From NCBI GenBank assembly GCA_024274995.1, contig JAJSAA010000054.1:1-6774 (forward strand): 6,774 bases of DNA. Direction: 5' to 3'. Source of the DNA: Deltaproteobacteria bacterium (GTDB lineage: Bacteria; Desulfobacterota; Desulfobulbia; Desulfobulbales; VMSU01). The position numbers were made by a program, and so were the translations under genes. Under the pieces are notes generated by a model, which saw only the letters and a program-made list of their open reading frames with translations, did no database searches and was not told the DNA's origin. Position 1 is the stretch's first letter; each line of letters begins with the position of its first letter. Below, one piece after another: positions 1 through 6,332 of the stretch.

Positions 1-2
1 AG

Positions 3-557
3 GGCATCATGTCCACCGCCGACAAAATGAGCCAGGGACGCCTGGCCGTCAAGGGACTGGCCGCCTATAAAAAGGCACGCGCCGCCCACAACGAAACAGC
101 GGCAGCCACGGCCCTGGCCCAGTTTAACCGCCATAAAAAATACTTGGGCTATGGTTATCTGACCAGCCCCGAAGAGGCAGTACCAAATGTGGCCATATCC
201 TTTTACAGCTTCCACTTCATGGTGGTTCTCGGCAGTATATTCGTGGCCGTTTTCATAGCCTACCTCTTCTTCAGCCTCAAGGGGAATATCGACAAGCAAC
301 GCTGGCTCCTGTTCCCCGGCACTATCATGTTTGTCTTAAGCATTCTCGCCTCTCAATCCGGCTGGGTAGTGGCAGAGGTCGGCCGCCAGCCCTGGGCCAT
401 TCAGGGTTTGCTGCCAGTTACTGTGGCCCGCACCAATCTGACCACTGGCACAGTGCAGACCAGCTTTTTCATGTTCTTGATTCTCTTTACCCTGCTCCTG
501 ATCGCTGAGTTAGGGATTATGAGCAAACAGATAAAAATCGGCCCGGAGGACAAATAA
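3..557 (+). CDS. cydA: Cytochrome bd-type quinol oxidase subunit I, C-terminal part (5' end outside window)
   Basis: This is the C-terminal third or so of CydA, the heme-bearing subunit of the cytochrome bd terminal oxidase of the inner membrane, which oxidises quinol and reduces oxygen. The frame is open from the left edge (codons before the ATG at 9 read G-I), so the gene is cut by the window and that ATG is internal. About 184 codons remain, against roughly 440-520 for the family. Numbering from position 9, SFHFMVVLG (67-75) carries the Met (M71, base 219) that matches the axial ligand of heme b558. VAEVGRQPWAIQG (121-133) is the hallmark GRQPW block with its conserved Glu (E123). Three membrane helices are visible at about 59-90, 97-118 and 150-168. 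The Arg two residues before the ligand Met in E. coli is His here, by recollection. cydB follows after 1 bp, and its ribosome site lies inside the end of this gene. Confidence 0.95.
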   Translation, partial: GIMSTADKMSQGRLAVKGLAAYKKARAAHNETAAATALAQFNRHKKYLGYGYLTSPEEAVPNVAISFYSFHFMVVLGSIFVAVFIAYLFFSLKGNIDKQRWLLFPGTIMFVLSILASQSGWVVAEVGRQPWAIQGLLPVTVARTNLTTGTVQTSFFMFLILFTLLLIAELGIMSKQIKIGPEDK

Positions 558-558
558 G

Positions 559-1692
559 ATGATTGGCAATCTTGATACCACAACCCTGCAACAGATATGG
601 TGGCTCATCTGTTCGCTTCTCGGGGCTCTTTTTCTATTTTTGACATTTGTACAGGGCGGTCAGACCCTGCTCTGGCAATGTGCTAAAGACGATACCGAAA
701 AAAGCCTGATCATTAACTCCCTGGGCCGAAAATGGGAGATAACCTTCACCACCCTGGTTCTCTTTGGCGGTGCCCTCTTTGCCGCCTTCCCGAAATTCTA
801 CGCCACCAGTTTCGGCGGCGCCTATTGGGTGTGGATGTTAATCCTCTTCACCTTTGTGGTACAGGCGGTGAGCTACGAATTCCGCTCCAAGCCGGGCAAC
901 CTGTTAGGCCGGGGGGGCTACGAATTATTTCTCTTTATCAACGGTTCCCTGGGAATATTACTCATCGGAGCGGCGGTGGGCACCTTCTTCACCGGGGCCA
1001 ATTTCCGTCTTAATGAGTATAATTTCGTGACCTGGACTAACCCTCTGCGCGGCCTTGAAGCGGCCTTCAACCTTTTCAATCTAGCCCTTGGCATCTTCCT
1101 GGTATTTAACGCCAGAGTCTTAGGAGCCATGTATCTGATTAACAATATTGATTTTAAAGGCCTGACTCAACTTGAAGCTCGTCTGCGCCGGGCAGCCCTG
1201 GTTAATTTCATTATTTCCTTGCCCTTTCTACTCTACTTCCTGATACGCCTCGTCACCATGAAGGGCTTCGGGGTCAATGCGGCCGGGGTAGTTTCCATGG
1301 TGCCGGGTAAATACCTTAGTAACCTGCTGGCCAACCCTCTTACCCTCGTTCTCCTGCTGACCGGCCTGCTGTTAGTTATCGCCGGAGTAATCTCAGCGGC
1401 CCGTTCAACGGGCAGAGCGGCCATCTGGATGGCCGGCCCCGGCACCATCCTGGTGGGACTGGCAGTATTCTTCACCGCCGGCTATAACAATACCGCCTTC
1501 TATCCGTCAAAGGTCGATCTCCAATCCAGCCTGACCATTTATAACGCCTCCAGCAGTCATTACACCCTGACGATTATGACCTACGTGGCTCTGCTGATCC
1601 CCTTTGTTCTCGCCTATATAGGCCATGTTTGGAATGCCATGGACAGCAGAAAATTGAGCGCCGATGAAATGAGCTACGACGATTTATACTGA
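559..1692 (+). CDS. cydB: Cytochrome bd-type quinol oxidase subunit II
   Basis: Complete 377-aa CydB, the second integral membrane subunit of the cytochrome bd oxidase; it pairs with CydA and carries no heme in known structures. The ATG is preceded by GGAGG at 545-549 with a 9-bp spacing, and only 1 bp separates it from the cydA stop, so the two are one translational unit. Family features are IWWL near the N-terminus (13-16), NSLGRKWE (53-60), GGALFAAFPKFY (70-81), EFRSKPGN (107-114) and the C-terminal SLTIYNASSS...YTLTIMTYVALLIPFVLAY block (325-353). At least eight hydrophobic helices span the protein. The first helix ends in FVQGGQTLL (30-38), where E. coli CydB, as remembered, has an aspartate-rich TDGFDMG stretch; this marks the divergent non-enterobacterial CydB type. 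The length is normal for the family. A small membrane-peptide frame follows 54 bp downstream and may belong to the same operon. Confidence 0.95.
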   Translation: MIGNLDTTTLQQIWWLICSLLGALFLFLTFVQGGQTLLWQCAKDDTEKSLIINSLGRKWEITFTTLVLFGGALFAAFPKFYATSFGGAYWVWMLILFTFVVQAVSYEFRSKPGNLLGRGGYELFLFINGSLGILLIGAAVGTFFTGANFRLNEYNFVTWTNPLRGLEAAFNLFNLALGIFLVFNARVLGAMYLINNIDFKGLTQLEARLRRAALVNFIISLPFLLYFLIRLVTMKGFGVNAAGVVSMVPGKYLSNLLANPLTLVLLLTGLLLVIAGVISAARSTGRAAIWMAGPGTILVGLAVFFTAGYNNTAFYPSKVDLQSSLTIYNASSSHYTLTIMTYVALLIPFVLAYIGHVWNAMDSRKLSADEMSYDDLY

Positions 1693-1746
1693 TTCGGAAG
1701 GCAGAACATAAGGTTAATGAAAAAACTTATCAACAGGGGAAATTCT

Positions 1747-1839
1747 ATGAATGCCATATTACTAACTTCCTGGGCAGCCATTATATTCATTTCATATAAA
1801 ACAGCGGTGATCATTCTGGATAAAACAGGCAACCTGTAA
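1747..1839 (+). CDS. Small single-pass membrane peptide downstream of cydB (candidate bd oxidase accessory subunit)
   Basis: A 30-codon frame starts at an ATG preceded by AGGGGA (about 1736-1741) at 5-6 bp, a good ribosome site. The peptide begins MNAILLTSWAAIIFISY and ends DKTGNL. It is one hydrophobic segment of about 21 residues (4-24) interrupted by a single Lys (18), with a short polar tail. In other bacteria, cytochrome bd oxidases have third subunits of 30-40 residues (CydX, CydS) encoded just after cydB. Size, topology and position fit that pattern, but I see no sequence match to E. coli CydX, so the role is inferred from context. An in-frame ATG at 1717 would give 40 aa with a basic leader (MKKLINRGNS) and has a weaker site (AAGG, 3 bp). 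I prefer 1747. Confidence 0.5.
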   Translation: MNAILLTSWAAIIFISYKTAVIILDKTGNL

Positions 1840-1936
1840 GAGGATTAAATAGCCGGGCCGGAGGGCAGATAAGCAGGAATAACAACACGGACTTTTCTGT
1901 CTTCTGCCCCCCTGACTCCTGAATCCCACAAAGGGC

Positions 1937-1965
1937 TTGATATTTTATGCACTCTGCGATATTAA
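1937..1965 (+). promoter_or_regulatory. Promoter of the tRNA-Ala gene
   Basis: TTGATA (1937-1942) and TATTAA (1960-1965) are separated by exactly 17 bp, a near-consensus sigma70-type promoter. Transcription would begin around 1972, only about 7 bases before the mature tRNA. The location immediately in front of a stable RNA gene supports the call. Confidence 0.75.
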
Positions 1966-1978
1966 TCTACACGTTTAT

Positions 1979-2054
1979 GGGGCTGTAGCTCAGTTGGGAG
2001 AGCGATACGTTCGCAACGTATAGGCCGGCGGTTCGATCCCGCCCAGCTCCACCA
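1979..2054 (+). tRNA. tRNA-Ala (anticodon CGC)
   Basis: A full 76-base cloverleaf folds from the sequence. The acceptor stem is GGGGCTG (1979-1985) with CAGCTCC (2044-2050), including one G-U pair. The D stem is GCTC/GAGC around AGTTGGGA. The anticodon stem is ATACG/CGTAT (2005-2009/2017-2021) with loop TTCGCAA. The variable loop has five bases, and the T arm is GGCGG-TTCGATC-CCGCC (2027-2043). The anticodon at 2012-2014 is CGC, which reads the alanine codon GCG. The discriminator base is A (2051) and the 3' CCA (2052-2054) is encoded in the DNA. The gene stands alone with its own promoter and terminator. No repeat of its 3' end is visible elsewhere in the window, so there is no sign of an element integrated here. 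Confidence 0.97.
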
Positions 2055-2066
2055 CCAAAGAACAAT

Positions 2067-2103
2067 ACCCGTCTTTTCATATTAAAGGGAAGACGGGTTT
2101 TTT
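2067..2103 (+). terminator. Rho-independent terminator of the tRNA unit
   Basis: A perfect 9-bp stem, ACCCGTCTT (2067-2075) with AAGACGGGT (2090-2098), encloses a 14-base loop and runs straight into six T residues (2098-2103). It sits 12 bases past the tRNA CCA end, as expected for a monocistronic tRNA transcript. Confidence 0.9.
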
Positions 2104-2146
2104 CGTACCGCAGGACATTGGAAGAACGATTTTCACGTTTCGTTAT

Positions 2147-2162
2147 GCCCGGGCAACCGGGC
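2147..2162 (+). promoter_or_regulatory. GC-rich hairpin with GCAA tetraloop in the leader of the MFS gene
   Basis: GCCCGG (2147-2152), GCAA (2153-2156) and CCGGGC (2157-2162) form a perfect 6-bp stem capped by a GNRA tetraloop, an especially stable RNA fold. It ends 11 bases before the ribosome site AGGGAG (2173-2178) of the MFS gene. No T run follows, so it is not a classical terminator. It may stabilise the 5' end of the message or tune translation; no known riboswitch consensus was recognised. The promoter serving this gene is not clear. The best candidate is a poor TTGGAA (2118-2123), 17 bp, CGTTAT (2141-2146). Confidence 0.35.
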
Positions 2163-2187
2163 GGGCTGTTACAGGGAGAACCAGTCG

Positions 2188-3441
2188 GTGAACAAGGCGA
2201 AGAAAGGACAATGGCGCAATATTTTAGGCGGCAATGTATTGGCCTTTGGCCTGGTAAGTTTCTGTAATGATCTTTCCAGCGAAATGATTTACCCGCTGCT
2301 GCCAATTTTTTTCAGCGGTTTCATGCCCTCGGCCATGGTCGCTGTCTATATCGGCCTCATGGAAGGTATCTCCGAGAGTACGGCCAGCCTCCTGAAATTA
2401 TATTCCGGCCGCCTCAGCGACCGTCTGCATCGCCGTAAACCTCTAACCCTGGCTGGATACGCAGTATCAAATATTATCCGGCCGCTCACCGCCCTAACCG
2501 CGGCCGGTTGGCAGGTGGCGGCCCTCCGCTTAGGTGATCGAATTGGCAAGGGCATCCGCACCGCGCCCCGTGACGCCCTGCTAAGCGAATCAATAACCGC
2601 CGATATCAGGGGCCGGGCCTTCAGTTTTCACCGCCTGATGGATCATGGCGGAGCGGTGGGCGGCCCCCTGCTGGCCGCCGCCTTTTTATACCTGGTGCTG
2701 GGCCGAGCCTTACTTTGGCGGCAGGGCATTGTCCAGGCCGGGCCGCAGGAGATGAATGCCCTGCGCTGGTTATTCGCCCTGGCCGCCCTTCCAGGCCTGG
2801 CGGCCACTATCTTTCTCTGGCGGCTGGTCAAAGAAAAAACCAGCTCCGTCCCCACTCCACAAACCTCTGCCACCCGCTTCACCTCCTCAGGTAAACTGCC
2901 GCCGCGTTTTTTCCTCTTTCTACTGGCAGTGGTCATCTTCACCCTGGGCAACAGTTCCGATCTATTCATCGTCTTCTACGCTCAGACCAGATTCGGCCTG
3001 GGTCTGGGGTGGATAATCAGCCTCTGGATATTATTACATACCGCCAAAATCATCTGCAGTATGCCCGGCGGCTGGCTGGCCGACCGCCTGGGGCGCCGCG
3101 CGGCAATTATGAGCGGCTGGTTTGTTTACCTTATTGTCTACACCGCCATACCCATGACCACTCATCTTGAAACTCTATGTGGACTCCTGCTCCTCTACGG
3201 TCTCTATTACGGATTGACCGAGGGAGCGGAACGGGCTCTGGTGGCAGATTTCACCCCGCCCCAGGGCCGCGGCCGGGCCTATGGCTGGTATCACGGCGTG
3301 ATAGGATTCGCTACCCTGCCGGCCAGTCTGCTTTTCGGGGTATTCTGGGCCAGACTCGGGGCTCAGAACGCCTTCTTCATCGGGGCGGCGCTGGCCGCCT
3401 CCGCCCTCTGTCTATTGCTGCTGACCCCTATAAAAACTTAG
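2188..3441 (+). CDS. Major facilitator superfamily (MFS) transporter, substrate unknown
   Basis: A 417-aa, 12-helix inner-membrane secondary transporter, the usual length for the family. The GTG start is chosen for AGGGAG at 2173-2178 with 9-bp spacing and because FCNDLSSEMIYPLLPIFF (25-42) then falls in helix 1. MFS loop motifs appear in both halves: GRLSDRLHRRKP (74-85) between helices 2 and 3, and the equivalent GWLADRLGRR (295-304) in the second half. GDRIGKGIRTAPRDAL (116-131) and RGRAFSFHRLMDHGGAVGGP (141-160), with a second-half echo RGRAYGWYHG (361-370), mark a well-populated bacterial MFS subgroup with uncharacterised substrates. Some subgroup members have been named nickel- or iron-efflux-like, but nothing here proves a substrate. 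A polar linker lies at about 214-240 between the halves. It stands apart from its neighbours, with the tRNA terminator upstream and a non-coding spacer downstream. Drug, metal or metabolite export are all possible. Confidence 0.88.
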   Translation: MNKAKKGQWRNILGGNVLAFGLVSFCNDLSSEMIYPLLPIFFSGFMPSAMVAVYIGLMEGISESTASLLKLYSGRLSDRLHRRKPLTLAGYAVSNIIRPLTALTAAGWQVAALRLGDRIGKGIRTAPRDALLSESITADIRGRAFSFHRLMDHGGAVGGPLLAAAFLYLVLGRALLWRQGIVQAGPQEMNALRWLFALAALPGLAATIFLWRLVKEKTSSVPTPQTSATRFTSSGKLPPRFFLFLLAVVIFTLGNSSDLFIVFYAQTRFGLGLGWIISLWILLHTAKIICSMPGGWLADRLGRRAAIMSGWFVYLIVYTAIPMTTHLETLCGLLLLYGLYYGLTEGAERALVADFTPPQGRGRAYGWYHGVIGFATLPASLLFGVFWARLGAQNAFFIGAALAASALCLLLLTPIKT

Positions 3442-3514
3442 TGTGGCGGCATTTCCCAACAAGCTGACATTACAGGTAATTACCCCCTTTTATCACACTA
3501 ATTCTCCGATTAAT

Positions 3515-3544
3515 TTGACAACGCACTCTTCATTAGTTTATACT
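3515..3544 (+). promoter_or_regulatory. Promoter directed into the 3.55-3.70 kb palindrome
   Basis: TTGACA (3515-3520, full consensus) and TATACT (3539-3544, five of six) are separated by 18 bp in an AT-rich context. The predicted start, about 3550-3552, coincides with the left tip of the large palindrome, so any transcript would begin with the long hairpin. Downstream genes are 3826 onward. It could therefore serve either as an independent RNA promoter or as a distal promoter of the sensor operon. Confidence 0.6.
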
Positions 3545-3547
3545 TTT

Positions 3548-3749
3548 AAATATGTAACTGCTTAGCTGCACTCCATATCGGGGTCTTCGCTTACCTGTTT
3601 ATTTATGGCTTCTTGAGTAGCACAAGTACGCTGCGAAGCCATAAATAAACAGGTAAGTGTAAACTCCGAATCTTAAGCACATCTAAGCAGTTACAGCTCA
3701 GAGTTTAGGGCAATTTACGGTCATACCTAAATAGTTACCAAATATGTAA
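3548..3749. repeat. Degenerate direct repeats around the palindrome
   Basis: AAATATGTAA occurs at 3548-3557, overlapping the left palindrome arm, and again at 3740-3749. The right-arm sequence CTAAGCAGTTAC (3683-3694) recurs as CTAAATAGTTAC at 3727-3738, matching 10 of 12. The bases from 3696 to 3825 otherwise hold no gene. This pattern suggests a second, decayed copy of element ends next to the intact palindrome, or a duplication of flanking sequence. Confidence 0.45.
3553..3695 (+). repeat. 143-bp imperfect palindrome, possible MITE-like element or structured RNA
   Basis: The outer arms are TGTAACTGCTTAG (3553-3565) and its exact reverse complement (3683-3695). The inner arms are 23 bases, perfectly complementary (3590-3612 with 3635-3657). 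The inner stem extends outward in register to 3578/3669, giving 33 paired positions of 35 when G-U pairs are allowed; the mismatches are 3585/3662 and 3587/3660. An unpaired internal loop separates the two stems, and the apical loop is 22 bases (3613-3634). No open reading frame of note lies inside. The structure fits either a small non-autonomous palindromic element or a transcribed long hairpin. The strand is given as + because the adjacent promoter reads that way. A terminator role is unlikely because no T run follows. Confidence 0.7.
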
Positions 3750-3751
3750 GC

Positions 3752-3780
3752 TTCAACTTGTCCATAATCTGAAGTATTTA
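3752..3780 (+). promoter_or_regulatory. Weak candidate promoter for the sensor operon
   Basis: TTCAAC (3752-3757), 17 bp, TATTTA (3775-3780) is a marginal sigma70-type match 45 bp before the ATG at 3826. It is listed because the operon otherwise depends on the stronger promoter at 3515-3544 beyond the palindrome. Confidence 0.25.
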
Positions 3781-3825
3781 AGACATAAAGCAGGTAAATC
3801 AGCAAATATTTTCACGATCAATACC

Positions 3826-4257
3826 ATGAAGAGAATATCCGCCTTAACCACTCTCTGCCTTGCCGTACTCCAGGCCGCTCCCGCCCTCGCAGTACAGCAT
3901 CATGGCGGCACTGAAGGCCTGGTGGCCCACCAGATAGGGCATCTGCTCTTTATGGTGGGCATGGCCTATCTTTTAATCAGCACCTGGTGTGAACGACATT
4001 CCGCCCCCGGCTGGCCGCAATTCACGGCCTTTCTCATCTTCATCCTGCTTTGGAACCTGCTGACCTTCAGCGGCCATTGGCTGGCCGAATATATCCTCCC
4101 CAGCCAATTTCAAAACCATGCCGGCCATCATATAGCCTTTACCATCCACTCCAGCGCCGATATGCTGTTCTACCTCTCCCGCTTAGACCATCTTCTTCTT
4201 TTACCGGCTCTGTACTTCCTCTTTCTGGCCCTGAGAAAATGGCGGCGGCAGTTATGA
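3826..4257 (+). CDS. Histidine-rich membrane protein with signal peptide, coupled to a hybrid kinase; function unknown
   Basis: A 143-aa protein that I do not assign to a named family. Residues 1-22 look like a signal peptide (MKR, hydrophobic core, ALA before VQHHGG). Three further hydrophobic segments lie at about 34-53, 65-90 and 121-138, and the C-terminus is basic (RKWRRQL). It is unusually rich in His: 25, 26, 35, 39, 58, 84, 98, 101, 102, 108 and 122. HQIGH (35-39), SGHWLAEY (82-89) and NHAGHHIAF (97-105) sit at helix ends or in the connecting loops, an arrangement that could bind a metal or heme, though this is inference. The stop codon overlaps the kinase start as ATGA (4254-4257), so the two are translationally coupled, suggesting a sensing partner. 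No Shine-Dalgarno sequence is visible before the ATG, which is chosen because it gives an intact signal peptide. Confidence 0.8.
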   Translation: MKRISALTTLCLAVLQAAPALAVQHHGGTEGLVAHQIGHLLFMVGMAYLLISTWCERHSAPGWPQFTAFLIFILLWNLLTFSGHWLAEYILPSQFQNHAGHHIAFTIHSSADMLFYLSRLDHLLLLPALYFLFLALRKWRRQL

Positions 4258-6236
4258 TCGTCCCCTGGGCTCCGGTGGAGATTATTGACAGTATCGGTTC
4301 TATTCTGGCTCTGTTGCTGGCCATAGGCTGCCTGCAACAGGCCTGGGCCTGGTATCGAGTACGCCACGAAGATATCTTCCGCCACTATATTCTGCTATTC
4401 ACCCTCGCTATTGTCGTCTTTGCCATCTCCCGTTCCTGCGGCCACCTTATAAAACAAATTCTCCTCCTAAGCGGCCGCGAGCATATCTGGCACATACTGT
4501 CGCCCTTCAGTGGCGCCATAACTACTGCCACTTTCTTTATTATCTTCGCCTTCAGCCTCTATTACCAGCGGGTTAAGATCATTCACACCGAACTTGAGGA
4601 TTACAAAAACAACCTTGAGGAGATGGTAGCCTTGCGTACCGCCGAGCTTGAAGAGACCAATTTTTCCTTAGAGAACGAGGTTACGGAGCGTCAGGCAATC
4701 CAGAAGGCCTTGGAGACCGAGAGAGAACGCCTCGCCGTCACCCTGCGCAGTATTGGTGACGGAGTTATTACCACTGATATTGAGGGCAGAGTCATCCTCC
4801 TTAACCGGATAAGTGAACAGCTCACTGGCTGGACTCAGGAAGAGGCCGCCGGGCGTCCTATAGCCGAGGTCTTTAATATTATTGATGAATTCACCAGAGT
4901 CCCCCGAGAACCCCCGGTGCCCAAGGTACTGCAATACGGCCAGGTTGTTGATCTCGCCAACCACACCACCCTCATTGCCAAAAACGGCGTAGAACGCAGC
5001 ATTGCCGACAGCGGCGCCCCCATCCGTGACCGGGAAAGCCGGATTATCGGGGTAGTCCTGGTCTTCCGGGATATTACCGAGACCAAACGGCTTAACGAAG
5101 AATTAAACAAGGCTCAGAAACTTGAATCCGTGGGGGTTCTGGCTGGCGGCATTGCCCATGATTTCAACAATATACTCACCGCCATTATGGGCAACCTCAA
5201 CCTGGCCCAGCACCTCATGAACCCCAAAGACAAAATTTACCCTCTCTTAGGGGCGGCGGATAAGGCCTCCAGAAGGGCAAAAAGCCTTACCCAGCAGTTG
5301 CTGACCTTTGCCAAGGGCGGAAATCCAGTCAAAAAAACGACCAATCTGGGCCAGATTATCAGGGAAACAACCGATTTTGTCCTGCATGGCAGTTCAGTGC
5401 AATGCTCTTATGATATTCCGACTGATCTCTGGCTAACCGATCTTGATCCCGGCCAGATGAGTCAGGTTATTCAAAATCTGATAATTAATGCCCGCCAGGC
5501 AATGAGCGCTGGGGGCCAGATAAGGATCAAAAGCTCAAATATCAGTACTCCAGAGGCCGAGATATTTCCTGTCCTCGACCCAGAGAGCAAATATATCAAG
5601 ACCACGATCTCCGATGACGGCCCCGGTATCCCAGCCGACATCATTAAGCAGATTTTTGATCCTTATTTCAGTACCAAAGAAAAGGGCAGCGGCCTAGGCT
5701 TAGCCATTTCCCACTCTATAATCAGCAAACACGGCGGTTTTATCAAGGCCGGCTCTAATAGTGAAGGCGGCACCACCTTCACTATTTATCTGCCTGTAAC
5801 AACGGGGGAACAGAGCAACAATTCCCCCAATACAGCACAATCCCTCATAAAACCGGCCGCGGGTGAACTGATTATGGTAATGGATGATGAAAAAATGATC
5901 CGGGAGATTGCTAAAATGATCCTGGAGACCAACGGCTTTGAGGTCATCACCACTAAAGATGGGGCAGAGGTCATCGAGGTTTATCAACAATACCAAAAGG
6001 CCAAAAAGACCATCAGTGCCATAATTATGGATCTCACCATTCCCGGCGGCATGGGCGGTAAAGAGGCCGTGACCAAAATCCTGGCTCTTAATCCACAGGC
6101 CAGAATTATAGCCTCCAGCGGCTATTCCAATGACCCGGTGATGACCGACTTCCACTCCTACGGTTTCTGCGCGGCCATAACCAAGCCCTATCTTATCAAC
6201 GACCTCCTCTTAACCATTACTGAAGCCCTGCCCTGA
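4254..6236 (+). CDS. Membrane-bound PAS hybrid histidine kinase with C-terminal receiver domain
   Basis: A 660-aa two-component sensor. Three membrane helices (about 11-33, 43-62, 82-104) with short loops are followed by a coiled coil (about 108-165) and a PAS domain (about 156-279, DGVITTDIEGRVILLN). The kinase core has the H-box GGIAHDFNNIL with phosphoacceptor His302, the N-box QNLIINARQAM (N408, N412), the G1 box DDGPGIP (454-460), the F-box FDPYFSTK (468-475) and the G2 box GSGLGLA (478-484). A receiver domain (about 537-660) has acidic pair D544/D545, phosphoacceptor D593, Ser621 and Lys644, all expected residues, so both modules look active. There is no large periplasmic domain and no DNA-binding output; a separate phosphotransfer partner would be expected, and none lies in the window. 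The start at 4254 is chosen for the ATGA overlap with the preceding gene. ATG 4239 (665 aa) is possible. The frame stays open back to 4050, but that part shadows the upstream gene. Confidence 0.93.
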   Translation: MIVPWAPVEIIDSIGSILALLLAIGCLQQAWAWYRVRHEDIFRHYILLFTLAIVVFAISRSCGHLIKQILLLSGREHIWHILSPFSGAITTATFFIIFAFSLYYQRVKIIHTELEDYKNNLEEMVALRTAELEETNFSLENEVTERQAIQKALETERERLAVTLRSIGDGVITTDIEGRVILLNRISEQLTGWTQEEAAGRPIAEVFNIIDEFTRVPREPPVPKVLQYGQVVDLANHTTLIAKNGVERSIADSGAPIRDRESRIIGVVLVFRDITETKRLNEELNKAQKLESVGVLAGGIAHDFNNILTAIMGNLNLAQHLMNPKDKIYPLLGAADKASRRAKSLTQQLLTFAKGGNPVKKTTNLGQIIRETTDFVLHGSSVQCSYDIPTDLWLTDLDPGQMSQVIQNLIINARQAMSAGGQIRIKSSNISTPEAEIFPVLDPESKYIKTTISDDGPGIPADIIKQIFDPYFSTKEKGSGLGLAISHSIISKHGGFIKAGSNSEGGTTFTIYLPVTTGEQSNNSPNTAQSLIKPAAGELIMVMDDEKMIREIAKMILETNGFEVITTKDGAEVIEVYQQYQKAKKTISAIIMDLTIPGGMGGKEAVTKILALNPQARIIASSGYSNDPVMTDFHSYGFCAAITKPYLINDLLLTITEALP

Positions 6237-6268
6237 ATCAGCCTGAGCGCTCCATGAACACCCTGCTG

Positions 6269-6298
6269 TACGCATACGATCGTAGTCGTACCACTACG
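6269..6298. repeat. TACG/CGTA tetramer array forming an imperfect palindrome
   Basis: TACG at 6269 and 6275 and CGTA at 6281 and 6287 start exactly 6 bp apart and form a 22-bp palindrome (6269-6290, 9 of 11 pairs) with a perfect core TACGATCGTA (6275-6284). A fifth tetramer, TACG at 6295-6298, makes an alternative 6-bp hairpin CGTAGT/ACTACG (6281-6286/6293-6298). The array lies between the kinase stop and the arsR promoter. It may be a regulator binding site or a weak, T-poor terminator for the kinase operon. Confidence 0.4.
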
Positions 6299-6332
6299 TT
6301 TCGAGATGTTATTCTTCCTGCGCCCTTCTGCC

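Noticed and set aside
1863..1909. Inverted repeat GGGCAGA/TCTGCCC after the small peptide frame as a terminator of the cyd operon.
   Set aside because: The loop is 33 bases and no T run follows; the pairing is too weak to call.
1979..2054. tRNA-Ala as attachment site of an integrated element.
   Set aside because: No second copy of the tRNA 3' end and no integrase is visible in the window, and the genes beyond look ordinary.
3475..3484. Perfect 10-bp palindrome GGTAATTACC after the MFS gene.
   Set aside because: It has no loop and no T run directly behind it, and short palindromes of this kind are common by chance in AT-rich spacers.
3553..3695. Integron attC site, because of the imperfect palindrome with conserved ends.
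   Set aside because: The tips do not fit the RYYYAAC/GTTRRRY core sites, the inner arms are far too perfect, and no integrase or cassette array is present.
4050..4253. N-terminal extension of the hybrid kinase (frame open back to 4050).
   Set aside because: The extra 68 residues are proline- and arginine-rich, overlap the small membrane protein in another frame and lack a ribosome site; the ATGA junction at 4254 explains the start better.
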